From Adiantum capillus-veneris (lineage: Eukaryota > Streptophyta > Polypodiopsida > Polypodiales > Pteridaceae), in assembly GCA_014529385.2 (NCBI GenBank), contig CM043965.1, positions 17,499,912-17,559,911 of the forward strand: a stretch of DNA of 60,000 bases, read 5' to 3'. Shown one piece after another: positions 18,353 to 29,990 of this stretch (position 1 is the first letter of the stretch; each line of letters starts with the position of its first letter). The position numbers were made by a program, and so were the translations under genes. The notes under the pieces were generated by a model. That model had not been told where the DNA came from and ran no database searches. It was given only the letters and a program-made list of their open reading frames with translations.

Positions 18353-20196
18353 GCGATGGGCTTGGATTATCAAAAAATACATGCATGTCCTAATGATTGT
18401 ATACTTTTTTGCAATGAGTATGCAAACCTGGAACAGTGTCCCAATTGTGCATCAAACAGGTACACAGAGGACACACAAGGAAAATTTATCCGAGAAAAGG
18501 TCCTTCGACACTTTCCTATCATTCCAAGAATAAAGAGCATGTTCAGGTGCAAGTCCATAGCCGCTTTCATGACATGGCACTCAAATACTAGATCGATAGA
18601 TGATGTTATGCGGGTACCTGCTGACTCTCGTGGATGGAAGCACATAGAGGAAAGTTGGCCTACATTTAAGAACGAGCCTCGATGTATCTGCTTTGGTCTG
18701 GCAATGGATGGAGTAAACACATTTGGCTTATGAAGTTCGTCATGGAGCACGTGGCCTATTTGTCTGGTTAATTATAATCTTCCACGGTGGCTCGCTATCA
18801 AGAAGGGCCATCTGTTGTTGTCATTGATCGTCCCACGAAAGTACAAAGCAAAGAACATGGATGTCTATCTAGCACCACTTATAGAAGAGCTCCAAATCTT
18901 ATGGACATGAATTGATGTGGTTGATATGTCCCAACCAATCGGACGGTGGAATGTACATGTGCAAGGCATTCTCATGTGGACCATGCACGATTGGCCAGGG
19001 TTCGGTGAGTGCTCAGGTAAGTGCCTTTAAAACCCTCACACGCATGTGATTCATGGCTATGTCAACGTTTTTAAATATCAATGTGTGATGTTTCAAGCTT
19101 GAGTTACTCGGGCAATCATGCATGTCCGAAATGTGGTCCTCGACTTGGCTTCCGCCGCTCTGAGCATTTGAGCAAGACAGTTTACGAGGAGCATGGTAGA
19201 TTTTTGCCTGAAGGACATGAGCTACATGGACCAAACATATACAAACATGATATGCATCCACTGAAAGCGAGCGATTGGAAAAACATGTGGCTAGAGAGGG
19301 GAGATTGGATGCCACTTGGAATGAAAAGACTTTCTATTTGGAAGACCATCACTGGGAAAAAGGAGAGCAAGACCCAAAGAGATGACCTGCAGGCTGTGGG
19401 TCGAATGCCAAAGATGTGGCCTCGATTTAAACCCAATAGAAAGTGGTCTATACCAAAAGGTCCATGGGTTCTGAGTCGCGCAGAAGAGCAACAAGTGAAG
19501 AAAACTATATCTTCATTCAAGACTCCCACAGGGTGCATGCGATGTTTGAAAACGACTTTTACGAGAGATGACAATCTCAGTGGTCTTAAGTCCCACGATT
19601 GGCACAAATTTTTACACTTCATCTTACCAAATGCCATAAAGGGTTGTTTGACAGATGACATTAGAGCTACAATCTACAAAATCAGTGAGTTGGTATGCTG
19701 TATCAGTTTAAAAGAGGTAAGAGAAGACAACATCGATGCAGCACGCTTAAATGCTATTGAAGCAGTGTGCATGGTGGAGAAGTACTTTCCAACAAACATT
19801 CTTACCATCCAAATGCATGTACTTGTGCATGTGGTTGATGAAGTTGCAGTTACTGGGGTGGTCCATGGCAGGTGGATGTTCTTCTTGGAGAGATTTATGA
19901 AGACTTTAAAGGGGTTTGTTCGTCAAAGGGCTCGCCTCGAGGGTAGCATGGTCGAAGGATGGCTTGTACAAGAGTCTCTTGTCCTCATCAGTGAATTTTT
20001 GGTCTCAATTGATCCAAAGATGCCCCGAATGTGGACTACTGAGGTCAACGTCAAGGTGACAGGGGTCAAGCCGCAGGGACAAGGCATCGTTAGGAAGGTG
20101 GACATCACAATGCAAGAAAAGGCTAGAGAGGTACGAAGGGGAAAAGCAACAATGTTTGATAGATCGCCTTCAATTCAAGCGCAACCGTGCAACTAG
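18353..20196 (+). pseudogene. TNP2-like CACTA transposase with DUF4218 region
   Basis: First block (18356-18733): GLDYQKIHACPNDC, CPNCASNRYT, RHFPIIPRIKSMFRC and MTWHSNTRS, the zinc-binding and core entry of plant TNP2 transposases. Second block (about 18775-19016, another frame, with stops): PRWLAIKKGHLLLSLIVP, DVYLAPLIEEL and LMWTMHDWPGFGECSG. Third block (19081-20196, 371 codons open): HACPKCG, YEEHGRFLPEGHELHG, then the DUF4218 signature SGLKSHDWHKFLHFILP, TIQMHVLVHVVDE, GRWMFFLERFMKTLKG and RARLEGSMVEGWLVQE. A CAG|GTAAGT donor-like sequence lies at 19014-19022 between blocks two and three, where other frames are closed, so an intron may remain. The N-terminus is missing. Family role: excision and integration of CACTA elements. 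Confidence 0.85.
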
Positions 20197-20199
20197 AAA

Positions 20200-20905
20200 C
20201 CTTCCTTTTCTAGACCATCTTTAGAAATTGCTTGACTTTTCAACTGGGCGGTGGTTAGATGCGACACTCTCAGAGGCAAAGAGGAGTGGAGTGTTGATTA
20301 TTGAAGAGGAAGAGGAGATGTCAAGGGGTTGCGATTGGCATGTACATTTCACAACTTCCTTTTTGAGCTGTACATGAAAATTAGTTTGCTTTAATAACTT
20401 TTAGTCTGTTTCAATTTTGTGGCCGTAGTATCACAAATATGGAGCTTTGTGGTCACATGGAAAGCACTTCAGAGTGCAACGGATCGACGAACAAAGGGTC
20501 ACTTTCGATAGTGGTGTTAGGGCAAGCTTTGTCCAAGAAAGTAGGAGTAGTGCTAGGGATGAGAATACAGAGACTGGCAGCTTGAATACTTTGGCTACAT
20601 CCAAGACATCTTGAAGATTAGCTTTAGAAATTTTGATATGTTTATCTTTGATGTCAAGTGATTCAAAGTTATTACCAGCGGTCCTAATGCAACTGTGTGC
20701 AAAGACAAGAGTGGATTGATTCAAGTGAGCTCTAGGCGGGTGTGGACAGATGTGCGGGATAAATTCGTACTTCTGCAGCATTGTGAACAAGGTGTGTTCA
20801 TACACAATCCACTATGGATAGAAAATGATGAGAATGATCTGTTTAAACCATGCTGGCTCTATGTCGTTCAAGTTGCTCCACGTAGCAAGCCTAGTGTGTG
20901 AAGGA
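20200..20905 (+). pseudogene. DUF4216-like C-terminal transposase remnant
   Basis: Several frames in order. YHKYGALWSHGKHFRVQR near 20430-20480 is followed by stops, then the frame 20695-20901 reads CKDKSGLIQVSSRRVWTD, QGVFIHNPLW and KPCWLYVVQVAPRSKP. This matches the pattern of DUF4216, which follows DUF4218 in plant CACTA transposases. It lies directly downstream of the DUF4218 block on the same strand. Too broken to be translated. Confidence 0.55.
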
Positions 20906-20940
20906 TTGGATGTTGAGCTCAAAGAGGTGATTCATGAATA

Positions 20941-22234
20941 AAGCGCACGACTGACTCCAACTTTAAGTTTAGATTTTGAGGTGGATGTCAGCATTGAGCA
21001 ATTGTCTAAATCTAGAGATGAGGTGTCAAATAGTGAAGCTGATGCGGAGAGTGACGAAGAAGTAGAGTTCGATGACGAAGATGTAGAAGTACAGATTGAG
21101 ATAGACATCTTTGGTGCATCAAATCTCATAGAGGACGAGAGATTAACTAATGACTTTTGCTAGGAAACCTTTTGCATGGCTCGTTTTATTAGTCTATAAT
21201 ACACTTTATGTTTTGATCATTTATGTAGCAGTTTCGTTGATTTGTTGTTTGTATTGATTTAGCATTTCTTACGTAAACTAACGTATTTTGTGGGTTTTGT
21301 TTTGTGTACGATTACCCATGGTTGATGACGATGAGCCCTACTCTCCTAGTTTTAGTTTTCCAGTCACTCCGGTCGGCATGTCACCCGAGCAGATGGGCTT
21401 GATTTTGTCTCAATTCACACATGAGCAGATCGCCATGGCACAACACCTTTGGGGTGCAGGTGCAGGTACCTCTAGACCTACTACGATCGATCCGACGCCC
21501 GGGACTAGTGTGGTCCCTACACCGAGAGGCCCCACACCTCAGTATAGTGTGCCCTCTACGCATAGGAGTCGTGTACCCTCTACACAAACGGGTGGTTCAT
21601 CCTCGAGATGACGTCGCCGTCGTTCTGGAGGTGGTGGTTGCTGTGGTAGCGGTTCTATCGATGCGTCCACACCACCGAGAGAACGTCCACCACTCTCTTC
21701 AATAGATAGTTCACCGATGGATACACCATGTACACCTTGGGGATCACACGAGCATGATCCTAGTAAGGTGTACAGGAGCAGGGATGAGACTGTTGTGGCA
21801 GATAGGGTGGGAAAGGAAACGCGACAGAGGATTCGACAGCTCTGTACAATTCGGTTTGGTCATACTGTGATGGAGATTTGGAAAAATCTCGATCTTGAGA
21901 GAAATAATTACATTGTCGACGCCATTCAGAGAGAGTACAAGCCGGCAGAGGGGTACAACCAGGTCTCGAACGCTTGGATTTTGAGCGTGGTGAGGTCCAC
22001 AATGTCACACCGTTGGTTAGAGACAGATTCAACGACGGCGATCCCAAGCCGGCATGGTTGGACACAGAGGAGTGGATTGGGATTGCACGAGAGACACAAG
22101 ACAATTCCAATAGATTTCAGCAGCAGAGAGATGCAGCCAGAGCACGTTTGGAGTCTGTTAGAGCATCACATCTTGGGAGTGGAAGCTACGATACGCTTCG
22201 ACATGAGTTTGTAGGTATTATACGTATGCTTTAA
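20941..22234 (+). pseudogene. Second CACTA ORF (TNPA-like position), broken
   Basis: 20981-21163 encodes an acidic tail (Asp/Glu runs). From 21310 a Met-Val-Asp-Asp-Asp-Glu-Pro start leads into a Pro/Ser/Thr/Arg-rich region. After a TGA near 21609 the frame 21717-22214 contains RQRIRQLCTIRFGHTVMEIW. A shift near 21974 then leads to AWLDTEEWIGIA and a coiled segment RFQQQRDAARARLESV ending at 22234. In CACTA elements a second gene often encodes a DNA-binding protein recognising subterminal repeats. That role is inferred from position. No specific domain is recognised. Confidence 0.45.
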
Positions 22235-22464
22235 ATTATTGATAGTATATATGTTATTTGAATATTTATCTAATGATTAAACCATAATTTTGCAGGAAGT
22301 TACCGTGAAGCGCCTTCTGACACGCCAAGAGGAGAAGTATGGGTACAAGCATGGACTTGTGGCCCTTTTGACCCAGCTGTCTGCAGGAGGAGGGAGAGGA
22401 CGTTTATTGGGAGCCATTACCATGAGGGCTTCTCACTCAGTGACCTCTTGCATATGTACAGTTT

Positions 22465-22860
22465 TGTAGTACTTATGTTTATGGTTTACAGTTTTGTAGT
22501 ACTTATGTTTATGGTTTATGGTTATGTTTATGGTATGGTTAAGGTTTGACAGTCAACTTATGTTAATGGTTTATGGTTATGGTTATGGGTATGGTTGTGC
22601 AAGGTTATGGTTTTGCTATGGTTATGGTTATGGTTGTGCAAGGTTATGGTTATGGTTTTGGTTCAAGTGATGGTTATGGTTTTGCTACGATGGTATAGCA
22701 ATCGTGCTATGGTTATGGTTTTGCTATAGTTATGGTTATGGTTTTGGTTCAGGTGATGGTTATGGTTTTGCTATAATGCTATAGCAATCATGTGATGGTT
22801 ATGGTATAACAAGCAAGTTATGGTGATGGTAATGGTTATGTTATGGCACACAGATTATGT
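22465..22860 (+). repeat. GGTTATGG-type minisatellite near the CACTA 3' end
   Basis: Irregular repetition of TATGGTTATGG and GGTTTTGCTATGGTTATGG units, with GTGCAAGGTTATGG and CAAGTGATGG variants, over about 400 bp. Arrays of short repeats close to the termini are characteristic of CACTA elements, where they bind the accessory protein. Confidence 0.75.
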
Positions 22861-23059
22861 TTATGGTTTTACAGTTTTCGACTCATGTTTTAATCATGTT
22901 AACAAGTTATGTTATTCTTACAATTTTGCTAATTACCATACACTCGCGGTTGCTTGTACACTCTTTCTTTGGACAGAGAATGCTGTTTTCTTTTGCTGCA
23001 GTACATGCAACATTAGTTCCCAACCCTCTATGCCCAAAAAAATTTGCACATTTTGGTCA

Positions 23060-23313
23060 TCGATACAGGTTACGGTATGACTGTCGGTATGGATCACAGA
23101 ATAGGTGTCGGAATTTAATATATTGATACTGGTGCTTATTCCGTTGATTATTGCGACGCTTGTTTATAGGCCTATTCTGATGCTCGCCACACCGATAATT
23201 ATACCGATGCTACGATACCGGCGTCTCTTTCGAACCTTATTTCGCTTTTTAGTTTAAAATTTAACGCTATTTCGTCGATACCTGCGCCGAATTCTGTGCG
23301 ACCTCTTGTAGTG
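23060..23313 (+). repeat. CACTA 3' subterminal region and terminal inverted repeat end
   Basis: Repeated GATACCG/CGGTATG/CGATAC motifs in both orientations (23060-23290) precede the terminus CCTCTTGTAGTG at 23302-23313, which reads CACTACAAGAGG on the other strand. This marks the transposon edge; the following TAAGTAG is flanking DNA. Confidence 0.7.
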
Positions 23314-25220
23314 TAAGTAGAAGCACCAATACACCAAGAAACAAAATCCGAACACTGTTTTTACCCCACATCCTTCACAAAAACCTATGTTTATCACCCT
23401 TTTGCATAAAAGAGAGTTGTACTGCAAATATGGCTATGTGTTTAATGACTGCGAGGGGAGAGAAAGATAACACTATAAAGATTCTAGCATAAGGGAGATT
23501 AGACATGGCTATGGTATCTGAGCATGAGTGAAATATATAATGCCTTGGGGAAGAGAGAATGATGAAATTCACTTCAACAGTGAGATTAGGGAGATAATGA
23601 TGATGGCGATCATCTTCAATTCGAGATTGCACGTACAATAGATGATGATGTAGCCCTTAGGGGTGAGGTCTACGTTGCAAATATCCTCCTTTCTCTTCCT
23701 TTGCAGCACCCTAGAAGCCCTTCTCTTTGCAGCGCTGGCTCCTCATGGCGCCCTCCAAACTGTAGCACCTCAGCCATCCCCTTCTTTTCTGCCTCTCAAC
23801 CCTATAAAAAAGGGTCCTTCCTAATGCAGATGGCGACTCCCTTTCAACTCCTTTTGGTGGTCCTCTTTGCAGAGAAAAATCCGTCCTTGCTATAGCGTTC
23901 AAAAACTCTCATACAGTAGTGAAAAAACCTTTAATCATTTGCTCTTCTTTTCCCCTGCTTTTGGACTCCTTATATTGGTAGTGCTCCTTCTTCCCCTGGA
24001 GTCCTCGTCACTTTGGTGCCTGCATCCCACTTTGTGTTCCAACTCCTCTCAACCTTGCACCCTAAAAGCCTCCCAAGCTTCTCATGGCAATCATTTCCCT
24101 ACTTTCATGTGCTCCAACCAACTCCCCCTCCATGGACAACTTCCTTGTGGTGCTCCTCTTTGCCTTGTTTGTGTGGCACGCTCCCCTCGAGCTCTCCAAC
24201 CCCCTTCTGGTAACGCCAACCCTTGGTAGCATCAGGTGTCTCTCACTGCCCTCCCTTGGTGCTCATGCTCTCGTGCTTGATTTCTGCTTGCACACCAGCT
24301 TCGGCGGTTCCCCCGCATAGAACTCCACATCCCCTTCTTATGGCACTCCTCCTCTAGCTCTAAATAGTCTGCCCTCCTTGGTGCTATCTATCTCGTCTCA
24401 AAACCTGCTCTCGGGTGCCCTCTTCTGCAGCTCTTTGCACCTCTCTCCCCTTCAAGTGGCGGCCCTGCTTCGTCCCTCAGCCGGTTTGAGCTTCGTGCAG
24501 TACCCTCCTGCTCCCTCTGGGTTGTTCACGGTCCTCTTCCCCTATACGCAGGTCCTGCCCCTTGCGTTCCCAAAAGTCCACAGCTCATGGCTTTCTCCTT
24601 CTGCATGCCATTGTCGGCCCAACTCGACCTCTGCATGATGGCGGTGATGAGTATTAGTTCATAGCCTCACAATTTAACTCAGTATGCTATATAAAAAAAA
24701 TTCTCTTGTAAGTATTTGTGGTTCCCATTGTGACTTAGACTTCGGACGGCCAATAGTTTGGCGTTTGAGTGCCCTCCCTCTCTGCATGCCACCATTGGCC
24801 CAACTTGATGTCTTGCATGACGACACTTACAGTTTCATAAACAAAACTTCATATTTAAATATGGTAGTAAAAAAACATCATTTAAGCGATGGTTCTCGTA
24901 GCACTTAAGTGTCCATTGCTTTGAGCTTCGGGCATGGGCTTTGCCAAGCATAACATTTCCTTTGGCAATGATGAAAGAGGTGAATAATATATTGTAGGCT
25001 CCTCGAGCCTTTTAGTACACCGCATTAAGCATACATATCAATCAAAGCATTGCTAATCATGACATGTTTCTCTTGCAACCTTTGACTGGCACTTCTGCTA
25101 TCAAGGCATTACAAAGGATGACATCTTGAATGAATTGCCCATCAAAAATCTTAGCCTAATTACCTGCTAAGCATATCCTACAAATATGTATGTTTTGGCC
25201 CTATTTCAATCGTGGAAGCA
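23314..25220. other. Anonymous DNA, no gene recognised
   Basis: 23.3-23.7 kb is AT-rich. 23.7-24.65 kb is C/T-rich (CTCCTCTT, CCCCTCC) and yields several short overlapping ORFs rich in Leu/Ser/Pro/Cys in different frames, the pattern expected from composition alone. 24.65-25.22 kb shows no structure. A short stretch GACTTAGACTTCGGACGGCC...TGCATGCCA(C/T)(C/T)(A/G)TTGGCCCAACT occurs twice (about 24600-24630 and 24783-24805). Confidence 0.5.
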
Positions 25221-26081
25221 TAGTGACACGACAGTGTAGGTTTGGCCGCTCCAAATTGGATTAGGTTAGCGTTTGGCTGTTTCACTCTGTTTAGGGCTAG
25301 GCTAGCCACTTAGGGTTAGAGGCTTAGTTTTGGATGCTAATAGTTGGCATCGTTTAGACGGTTAAGGTAGGATTTGTAAAATCGCTTAGGTTAGGTCACT
25401 CCAAATCAGATTAAGGCAGCATTTAGCCATTTCACTACGCTTAGGGCTAGCTGCTAAGGGTTAGCAACTTTGGTTTGGCAACTAATAGATGGCCATATTT
25501 GAAGGCTCATTAGGGTAGGCCATGTAAAGCCGCTTAGGTTTGGCCACTCCATATCGGATTAGTATAGCGTTTGACCATTTTAGTCTGCTTAGGACTGGCT
25601 GCTGCTAAGGGTTAGTGGCTTTTGGTTTAGCCACTAATAGATCACCGTATTTAGAGCATTAGGATAGGCCGTGTAAAGCATCTTAGGCTTGGTGACTTTT
25701 GGTTTGGTCGCTCCAAATTGGATTAGCGTAGCGTTTGGCCATTTTAGTCTACTAATAGCGTTTTGAAAGTGGGAATTGGGATATTCCCAAATTTTCTAAT
25801 ATGGTGTTGAGTGTTAGTGTAGGCTTGTAAAGCCACTTAGGTTTAGCCACCCCAAATCGGATTAGTGTAGCGTTTGGCCATTTCAATATGCTTATAAGGG
25901 TTAACCTCTAAGGGTTAGTGGCTTAGTGTTAGCCGCTTAGGGTTAGTGACTTTTGTTTTAGCAGCTAATAGATCACCATATTTGCAGCATTAGGGTAGGC
26001 CGTATAAAGCCACTTAAGTTTGGCTACTACTAGGGTAGCGGCTTATGGTTTGGCGGCTAATAGATGGCCATGTTTAGACAG

Positions 26082-26690
26082 TTTGACCAATAAGAGTTTT
26101 AGGATAGACTGTTATGTATTAGTGTTTGTCCTCGATCTACATGCACTGTCATGTAGATCGAGGACGTGCGTGTGTACTTATATCAAACCCATAAATATAG
26201 ACATTGAACAATAAAGAAGAAAGTATCACCCAATGGTCCTGATCTCCGTGCACCTCTAGACCAAGGTGTGGGGGGATCAGGCATTTCTAGAGATGTGAGG
26301 TAGTTAAGCTACATTGTTATCTACTTTTGGTTTGCTCGCTCCAAATCGGATTAGTGTAGCATTTGGCCATTTAAGTGTGCTAATAGGGTTATTGGCTTAT
26401 GGTTTGGCCGCTAATAGATGGCCGTGTTCATATAGTTTGACCGATAAGAGTTTTAGGATAGATTGTTCTGTATTAGGGTTTGACGTCCTTGATCTACATG
26501 CACTATCATGTAGATGTGGGTGTATACTTATGTCGTACCCATGAATATAGGCATTGACCAATCAAGATGAAAGTATTACCCGGTGGTCCTGATCTCTGTG
26601 CACCTCTAGACTAAGGTGACCAGGGATCAGACATGGCTAGGGATTGTGTGGTAGTTGAGTTATATTGTTATCTGCTTTTGGTATGGCTAA
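26082..26690 (+). repeat. About 353-bp duplicated block within the array
   Basis: 26082-26335 and 26436-26690 are two copies of one longer unit, running from GTTTGACC(A/G)ATAAGAGTTTTAGG through GGTCCTGATCTC(C/T)GTGCACC to ATTGTTATCT(A/G)CTTTTGGT. They are a higher-order duplication inside the array. Confidence 0.75.
26128..26165. repeat. Perfect 16-bp inverted repeat (hairpin), 6-base loop
   Basis: GTCCTCGATCTACATG (26128-26143), loop CACTGT, then CATGTAGATCGAGGAC (26150-26165). The paired copy near 26490-26520 keeps GATCTACATG/CATGTAGAT but has lost the outer pairing. It is not followed by a T-run like a terminator and lies in non-coding repeats. Confidence 0.9.
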
Positions 26691-27029
26691 TTAAGGCTGG
26701 TCATACAAAGACATTGTTGGTTTGGCTAATTAGGGCTAGCGGCAAATGGTTTGACCGATGTGTGTAGGGATTGGGCATGGCTAGAGATTGTGAGGTAGTT
26801 AAGTTACATTGTTATTTGCTTTTGGTTTGGCTAATTAGAGCTGGTCATACAAAAATGTTGTTGGTTTGGCTAATTAGGACTAGCAGCAAATGGTCTGACC
26901 GATTAGGATTAGCCATGCGAAGGCGCTTATGGTTTGGCTGATTAGGGCTAGCAATTTTTAGTTTGGACATCATGGTTAGCCATGCAAAGATATTTATGGT
27001 TTGATTAGGGCTAGCTAGCCATCTGTTTA

Positions 27030-27870
27030 TATTTATATTGACCATACCTAAATTTGCCTATGCATTTTCTACCCATTCTGGAACCACTTGCTCTTCTTTC
27101 ACAATTGGAGCTTCCCTAACTAGCATCCTTGAAATCAAAACTGCTCCACCTCTTTGTAGCCATAGAGGAACCCTTGGTTCCTCTTGCACCGACACTTCCC
27201 TTTGCACCACCCTTGGCTTCATCTCCACCATTTCAACTAGCCTTGGCACCATAGCATTTGACAAACTTTGTCTAGCCTACCACTTCTTCAAGACCTTCTT
27301 GGTTCGGCTTGTCGCCAAAATTTATTGCTTTTGCTTACATCAACGGCCCATTGTCTTCAACTCTATCTCTAACCTCCTCATATAGGCAATTCAAAAGTTT
27401 GCTCAATTTCAAATAATCAACACTTTGTGCAGCAATTACCTCCATCAGTTGTCTCCAAAGGGCTTTGAATTCCCACACACAAACTTGAAAATCTCCATCC
27501 AGGCTTTGCTTTAAACCATCCAGCTTTTACTTTACCTCATGTATAGTTGTACATTTGGTACATACTGGCATTGAAATGCCGAATACAAAGTCATCCAACC
27601 CACCTTCTCTTCATATCGCAAACCGTCGTACCATCTTTTCGCTTTGCCACGAACCAACAACAGAAAAAATTAAATTGCACCTTCTTCTCTTGACAATTTG
27701 CTCTCCTGCACTAATAGACCATAATCCTGTAGCCAGGTTTTTGCATCTTCCACCCCAGTTGAAAGTAGGAAAACCAGTCCATGCCATCTTTCATGGCACC
27801 TCCTCTTCAAAATTTGCACTTCATCAGCTCCAAAACCATAATTCTGCCTCTAAATAGGACCAATAAAATG
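27030..27870 (-). pseudogene. Retrotransposon gag-like relic
   Basis: On the minus strand, pieces read VEDAKTWLQDYGLL, then GKAKRWYDGLRYEEKVGWMT followed by SAFQCQYVPNVQLYMR, then after stops MRRLEIELKTM and finally a 68-codon frame (27264-27058) with a Lys/Glu/Arg/Val-rich segment. 'AKxWYDGL....W..L..AF...Y' is the pattern of the retrotransposon Gag capsid domain. At least four stops are present. The plus-strand ORFs here are less protein-like. Confidence 0.5.
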
Positions 27871-27879
27871 CTCCTCAGT

Positions 27880-28282
27880 GGGGGCACCACAAGATGGATA
27901 TGGGGAAAGGATGTCATAATAACTAATATCTAATTCTCCTAAATGATTTTCTCATGTTAAACTGATCATTTAATATGAGAAGTACCAGGGGAGAAAATGC
28001 TAGATTATTGGTAAGGCTAGCAGATTGGTCACCGTAGGGATCCAAAGGAGGGAAAATAAAGATCCAAAGGGGGATTATCTGTAGAAGAGCAATGTGCAAG
28101 CAATGGGCTTCAAAGACCTAAGGTTCAGCCCATTAAGACTTCCAAAATGCTAAGGTTCCAAAATTCAAAGATTAAGTCCAATGGTCATTGCTTAGGAAAA
28201 TTGGATGCTTGGTAGTGTACACAAAGTCTTCAAAGACTCCTAAAGAGGAGGGGGCGAGCGCTTTTAGTAGGGGATGAGAGAG

Positions 28283-28321
<39 letters not shown>

Positions 28322-28776
28322 CACACACACACTTAAGCTCCCTTAATTACAGAAAGGGAATAGGGGACGCATGTCAGCTCCCTAGCCCACTTGTCCCCAA
28401 GGTGCATTCAAATCCTATTGGATGGCCATAGAGGTGGACCAATGAGAATTAGGCTAGAGTACATTTAGTTTAATTCATTTTAAAACACTTGATAAAAGAA
28501 CCAATAGAAATTAAGCTCTCTAGAAGACTATTGGACAGTCTCCCAAGGGGTCCAATGAGCATTCAGCAGCCCAATGGCTTGCCTGATTCTTATTGGCCAA
28601 AAGACAAAGGGGTCCAATGAGAGTTTAATTGCATTATTTAATTACCTAAAGTTCTCACAAAAGGGGAAAGGGGGACACAAGTCACAAGGCTATCCCTTAT
28701 GCTTCTCAATTATCATTGGCTAAGCTTTGCACGGTCCAATGGGGTGCTAGCATGAGTAAAATGCAAGAGGGGTCAA

Positions 28777-28817
<41 letters not shown>

Positions 28818-28837
28818 CTGATTTTGGCAAGGCATTA

Positions 28838-28881
<44 letters not shown>

Positions 28882-29587
28882 TCATGTGTGAAGCAAAGGA
28901 GACTCACTCTCCTTCTCAAGCTTTAGTGGAAAGCTCATCATCTACTCCAAGCTTGTGAGAATGGAGGCCTACACTAACAACTCTTGGCTTTGTGATGCAA
29001 ATCCAACCAAGAGCCAAGCTTCAATGCATGCTCATCTCCTCTACCATGCTAGTTACTAAGCTATGCTAAGCTTTTATGAGTGATTATGTGAGGAGATATA
29101 CTTCTTTCTCGTAAGAATACTCCTTCTTCCTCTCAATATTCTACTCTCATACCCCTCTAGCTGTCACCATCTTTGAAGATGCGTGAGGTCTTGGGTTTGA
29201 GACCGTGAGGGGATTGATGTTGTGTTTTATAAGTGTGTGCATGGTGCTTGAAGCTTCCATCTTCATTGCACCAACAAGTTATTGAAGGAACACAAAGTAT
29301 TGTATTGTAAAATGTCTCCCTTGATGGGGGAAACCTATAATATAAAGACTTTTGGAGGGGGGCCGGACCGGCTCCATGTAAATCCGGTCCTCAACTGTTG
29401 TCAATAGCTTAATTTCTCTCTCTTTCAAAGTATTGTTCATGCCTATCTAACTAGGTGTTATGCTTTTTGTTGCTCTCTCCATCCAAGCACTCTTGCTATG
29501 CTCATTAGGAATCTATTCTAATGAAATGCTCACTATGTTTATGCTATTTTCCACTACACACAAGTTACTAGGCCATTAAATGTTACA
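27880..29587 (+). repeat. LTR-like non-coding region ending at a PBS
   Basis: No coding potential. It contains (AC)n at about 28270-28330, (GA)n at 28780-28815 and (CA)n at 28838-28878, and a CTATAATATAAAGAC TATA-like box near 29335. The 3' end (29480-29587, ending AATGTTACA) is shared with 17985-18094 and abuts the PBS at 29588, so at least the last part is an LTR. Its 5' limit is unknown. It does not match the putative 3' LTR at 38384 onward. Confidence 0.45.
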
Positions 29588-29602
29588 TTGGTATCAGAGC
29601 AC
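29588..29602 (+). promoter_or_regulatory. Retrotransposon primer-binding site (tRNA-Met type)
   Basis: TTGGTATCAGAGCAC directly follows the LTR-like end. The core TGGTATCAGAGC is complementary to the initiator tRNA-Met 3' end. Confidence 0.75.
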
Positions 29603-29990
29603 AAGGTTTCTCTTTTCTTGCTCAAGAAGGGAGGTCCTCAAGCTAACTATAAATGGTTGGTATTATTAATTGCAATTGAGTAAGTAGAATATGGATTTTT
29701 TAGCCTTGCAGTGCGCCTGCTTTGTGCAGATAACAGAGAATCATGGTCGAGAGCTATGGTCGTAATAGTGGATTCCTACGGGGCTTGCCTACAGCTTAAC
29801 CACTATGGAGCTATTAATAGCTTGACAGGATCTGGTACTATTTCGATGTTGAAAGACCCTCTCTTCTATTCCTTGCAGTTAATGATATTCGAGCCACGGA
29901 TACAGGAGCTTGAGTTCTTTTCTAAAGGGGTAAAAAGGAGTAGCAACTAAGTCTTGAAGTGCCAAAGTACACCTAAAAGTTTTTAGAATG

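Larger units (their letters stand above)
18350..23313 (+). mobile_element. CACTA (En/Spm) DNA transposon, 5' truncated
   Basis: It contains a TNP2-type transposase relic, a DUF4216-like segment and a second ORF, then subterminal repeats. It ends with CCTCTTGTAGTG, the reverse complement of the CACTACAAGAGG terminus typical of the superfamily. The 5' terminus is absent: homology starts inside the transposase with GLDYQKIHACPND at about 18356. No 3-bp target duplication can be checked without the other end. Confidence 0.8.
25225..27015 (+). repeat. Degenerate tandem-repeat array, unit about 140-165 bp
   Basis: The phrase GGTTTGGCC(A/G)CTCCAAATCGGATTAG...GCGTTTGGCCATTT recurs near 25228, 25388, 25538, 25700, 25838 and 26327. 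Between these lie CTAAGGGTTAG-GGCTT and CACTAATAGAT(C/G)(A/G)CC blocks. After 26640 shorter GGTTTGGCTAATTAGGGCTAG units of about 60-100 bp take over. Copies are diverged, so the array is old. No coding potential is seen. Confidence 0.8.

Noticed and set aside
23701-24908. Cluster of Leu/Ser/Pro/Cys-rich ORFs
   Set aside because: C/T-rich composition gives open frames in several registers at once; no start context, domain or homology pattern.
25225-27015. CRISPR array or interstitial telomere
   Set aside because: Units are long and diverged without conserved spacers, and TTAGGGTTAG phrases are isolated, not consecutive.
28716-28958. ORF containing (RE)n and (HT)n runs; likewise 37107-37460, 41370-41798, 49630-50098 and 58605-58871
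   Set aside because: They are translations of GA, CA and GT microsatellites.
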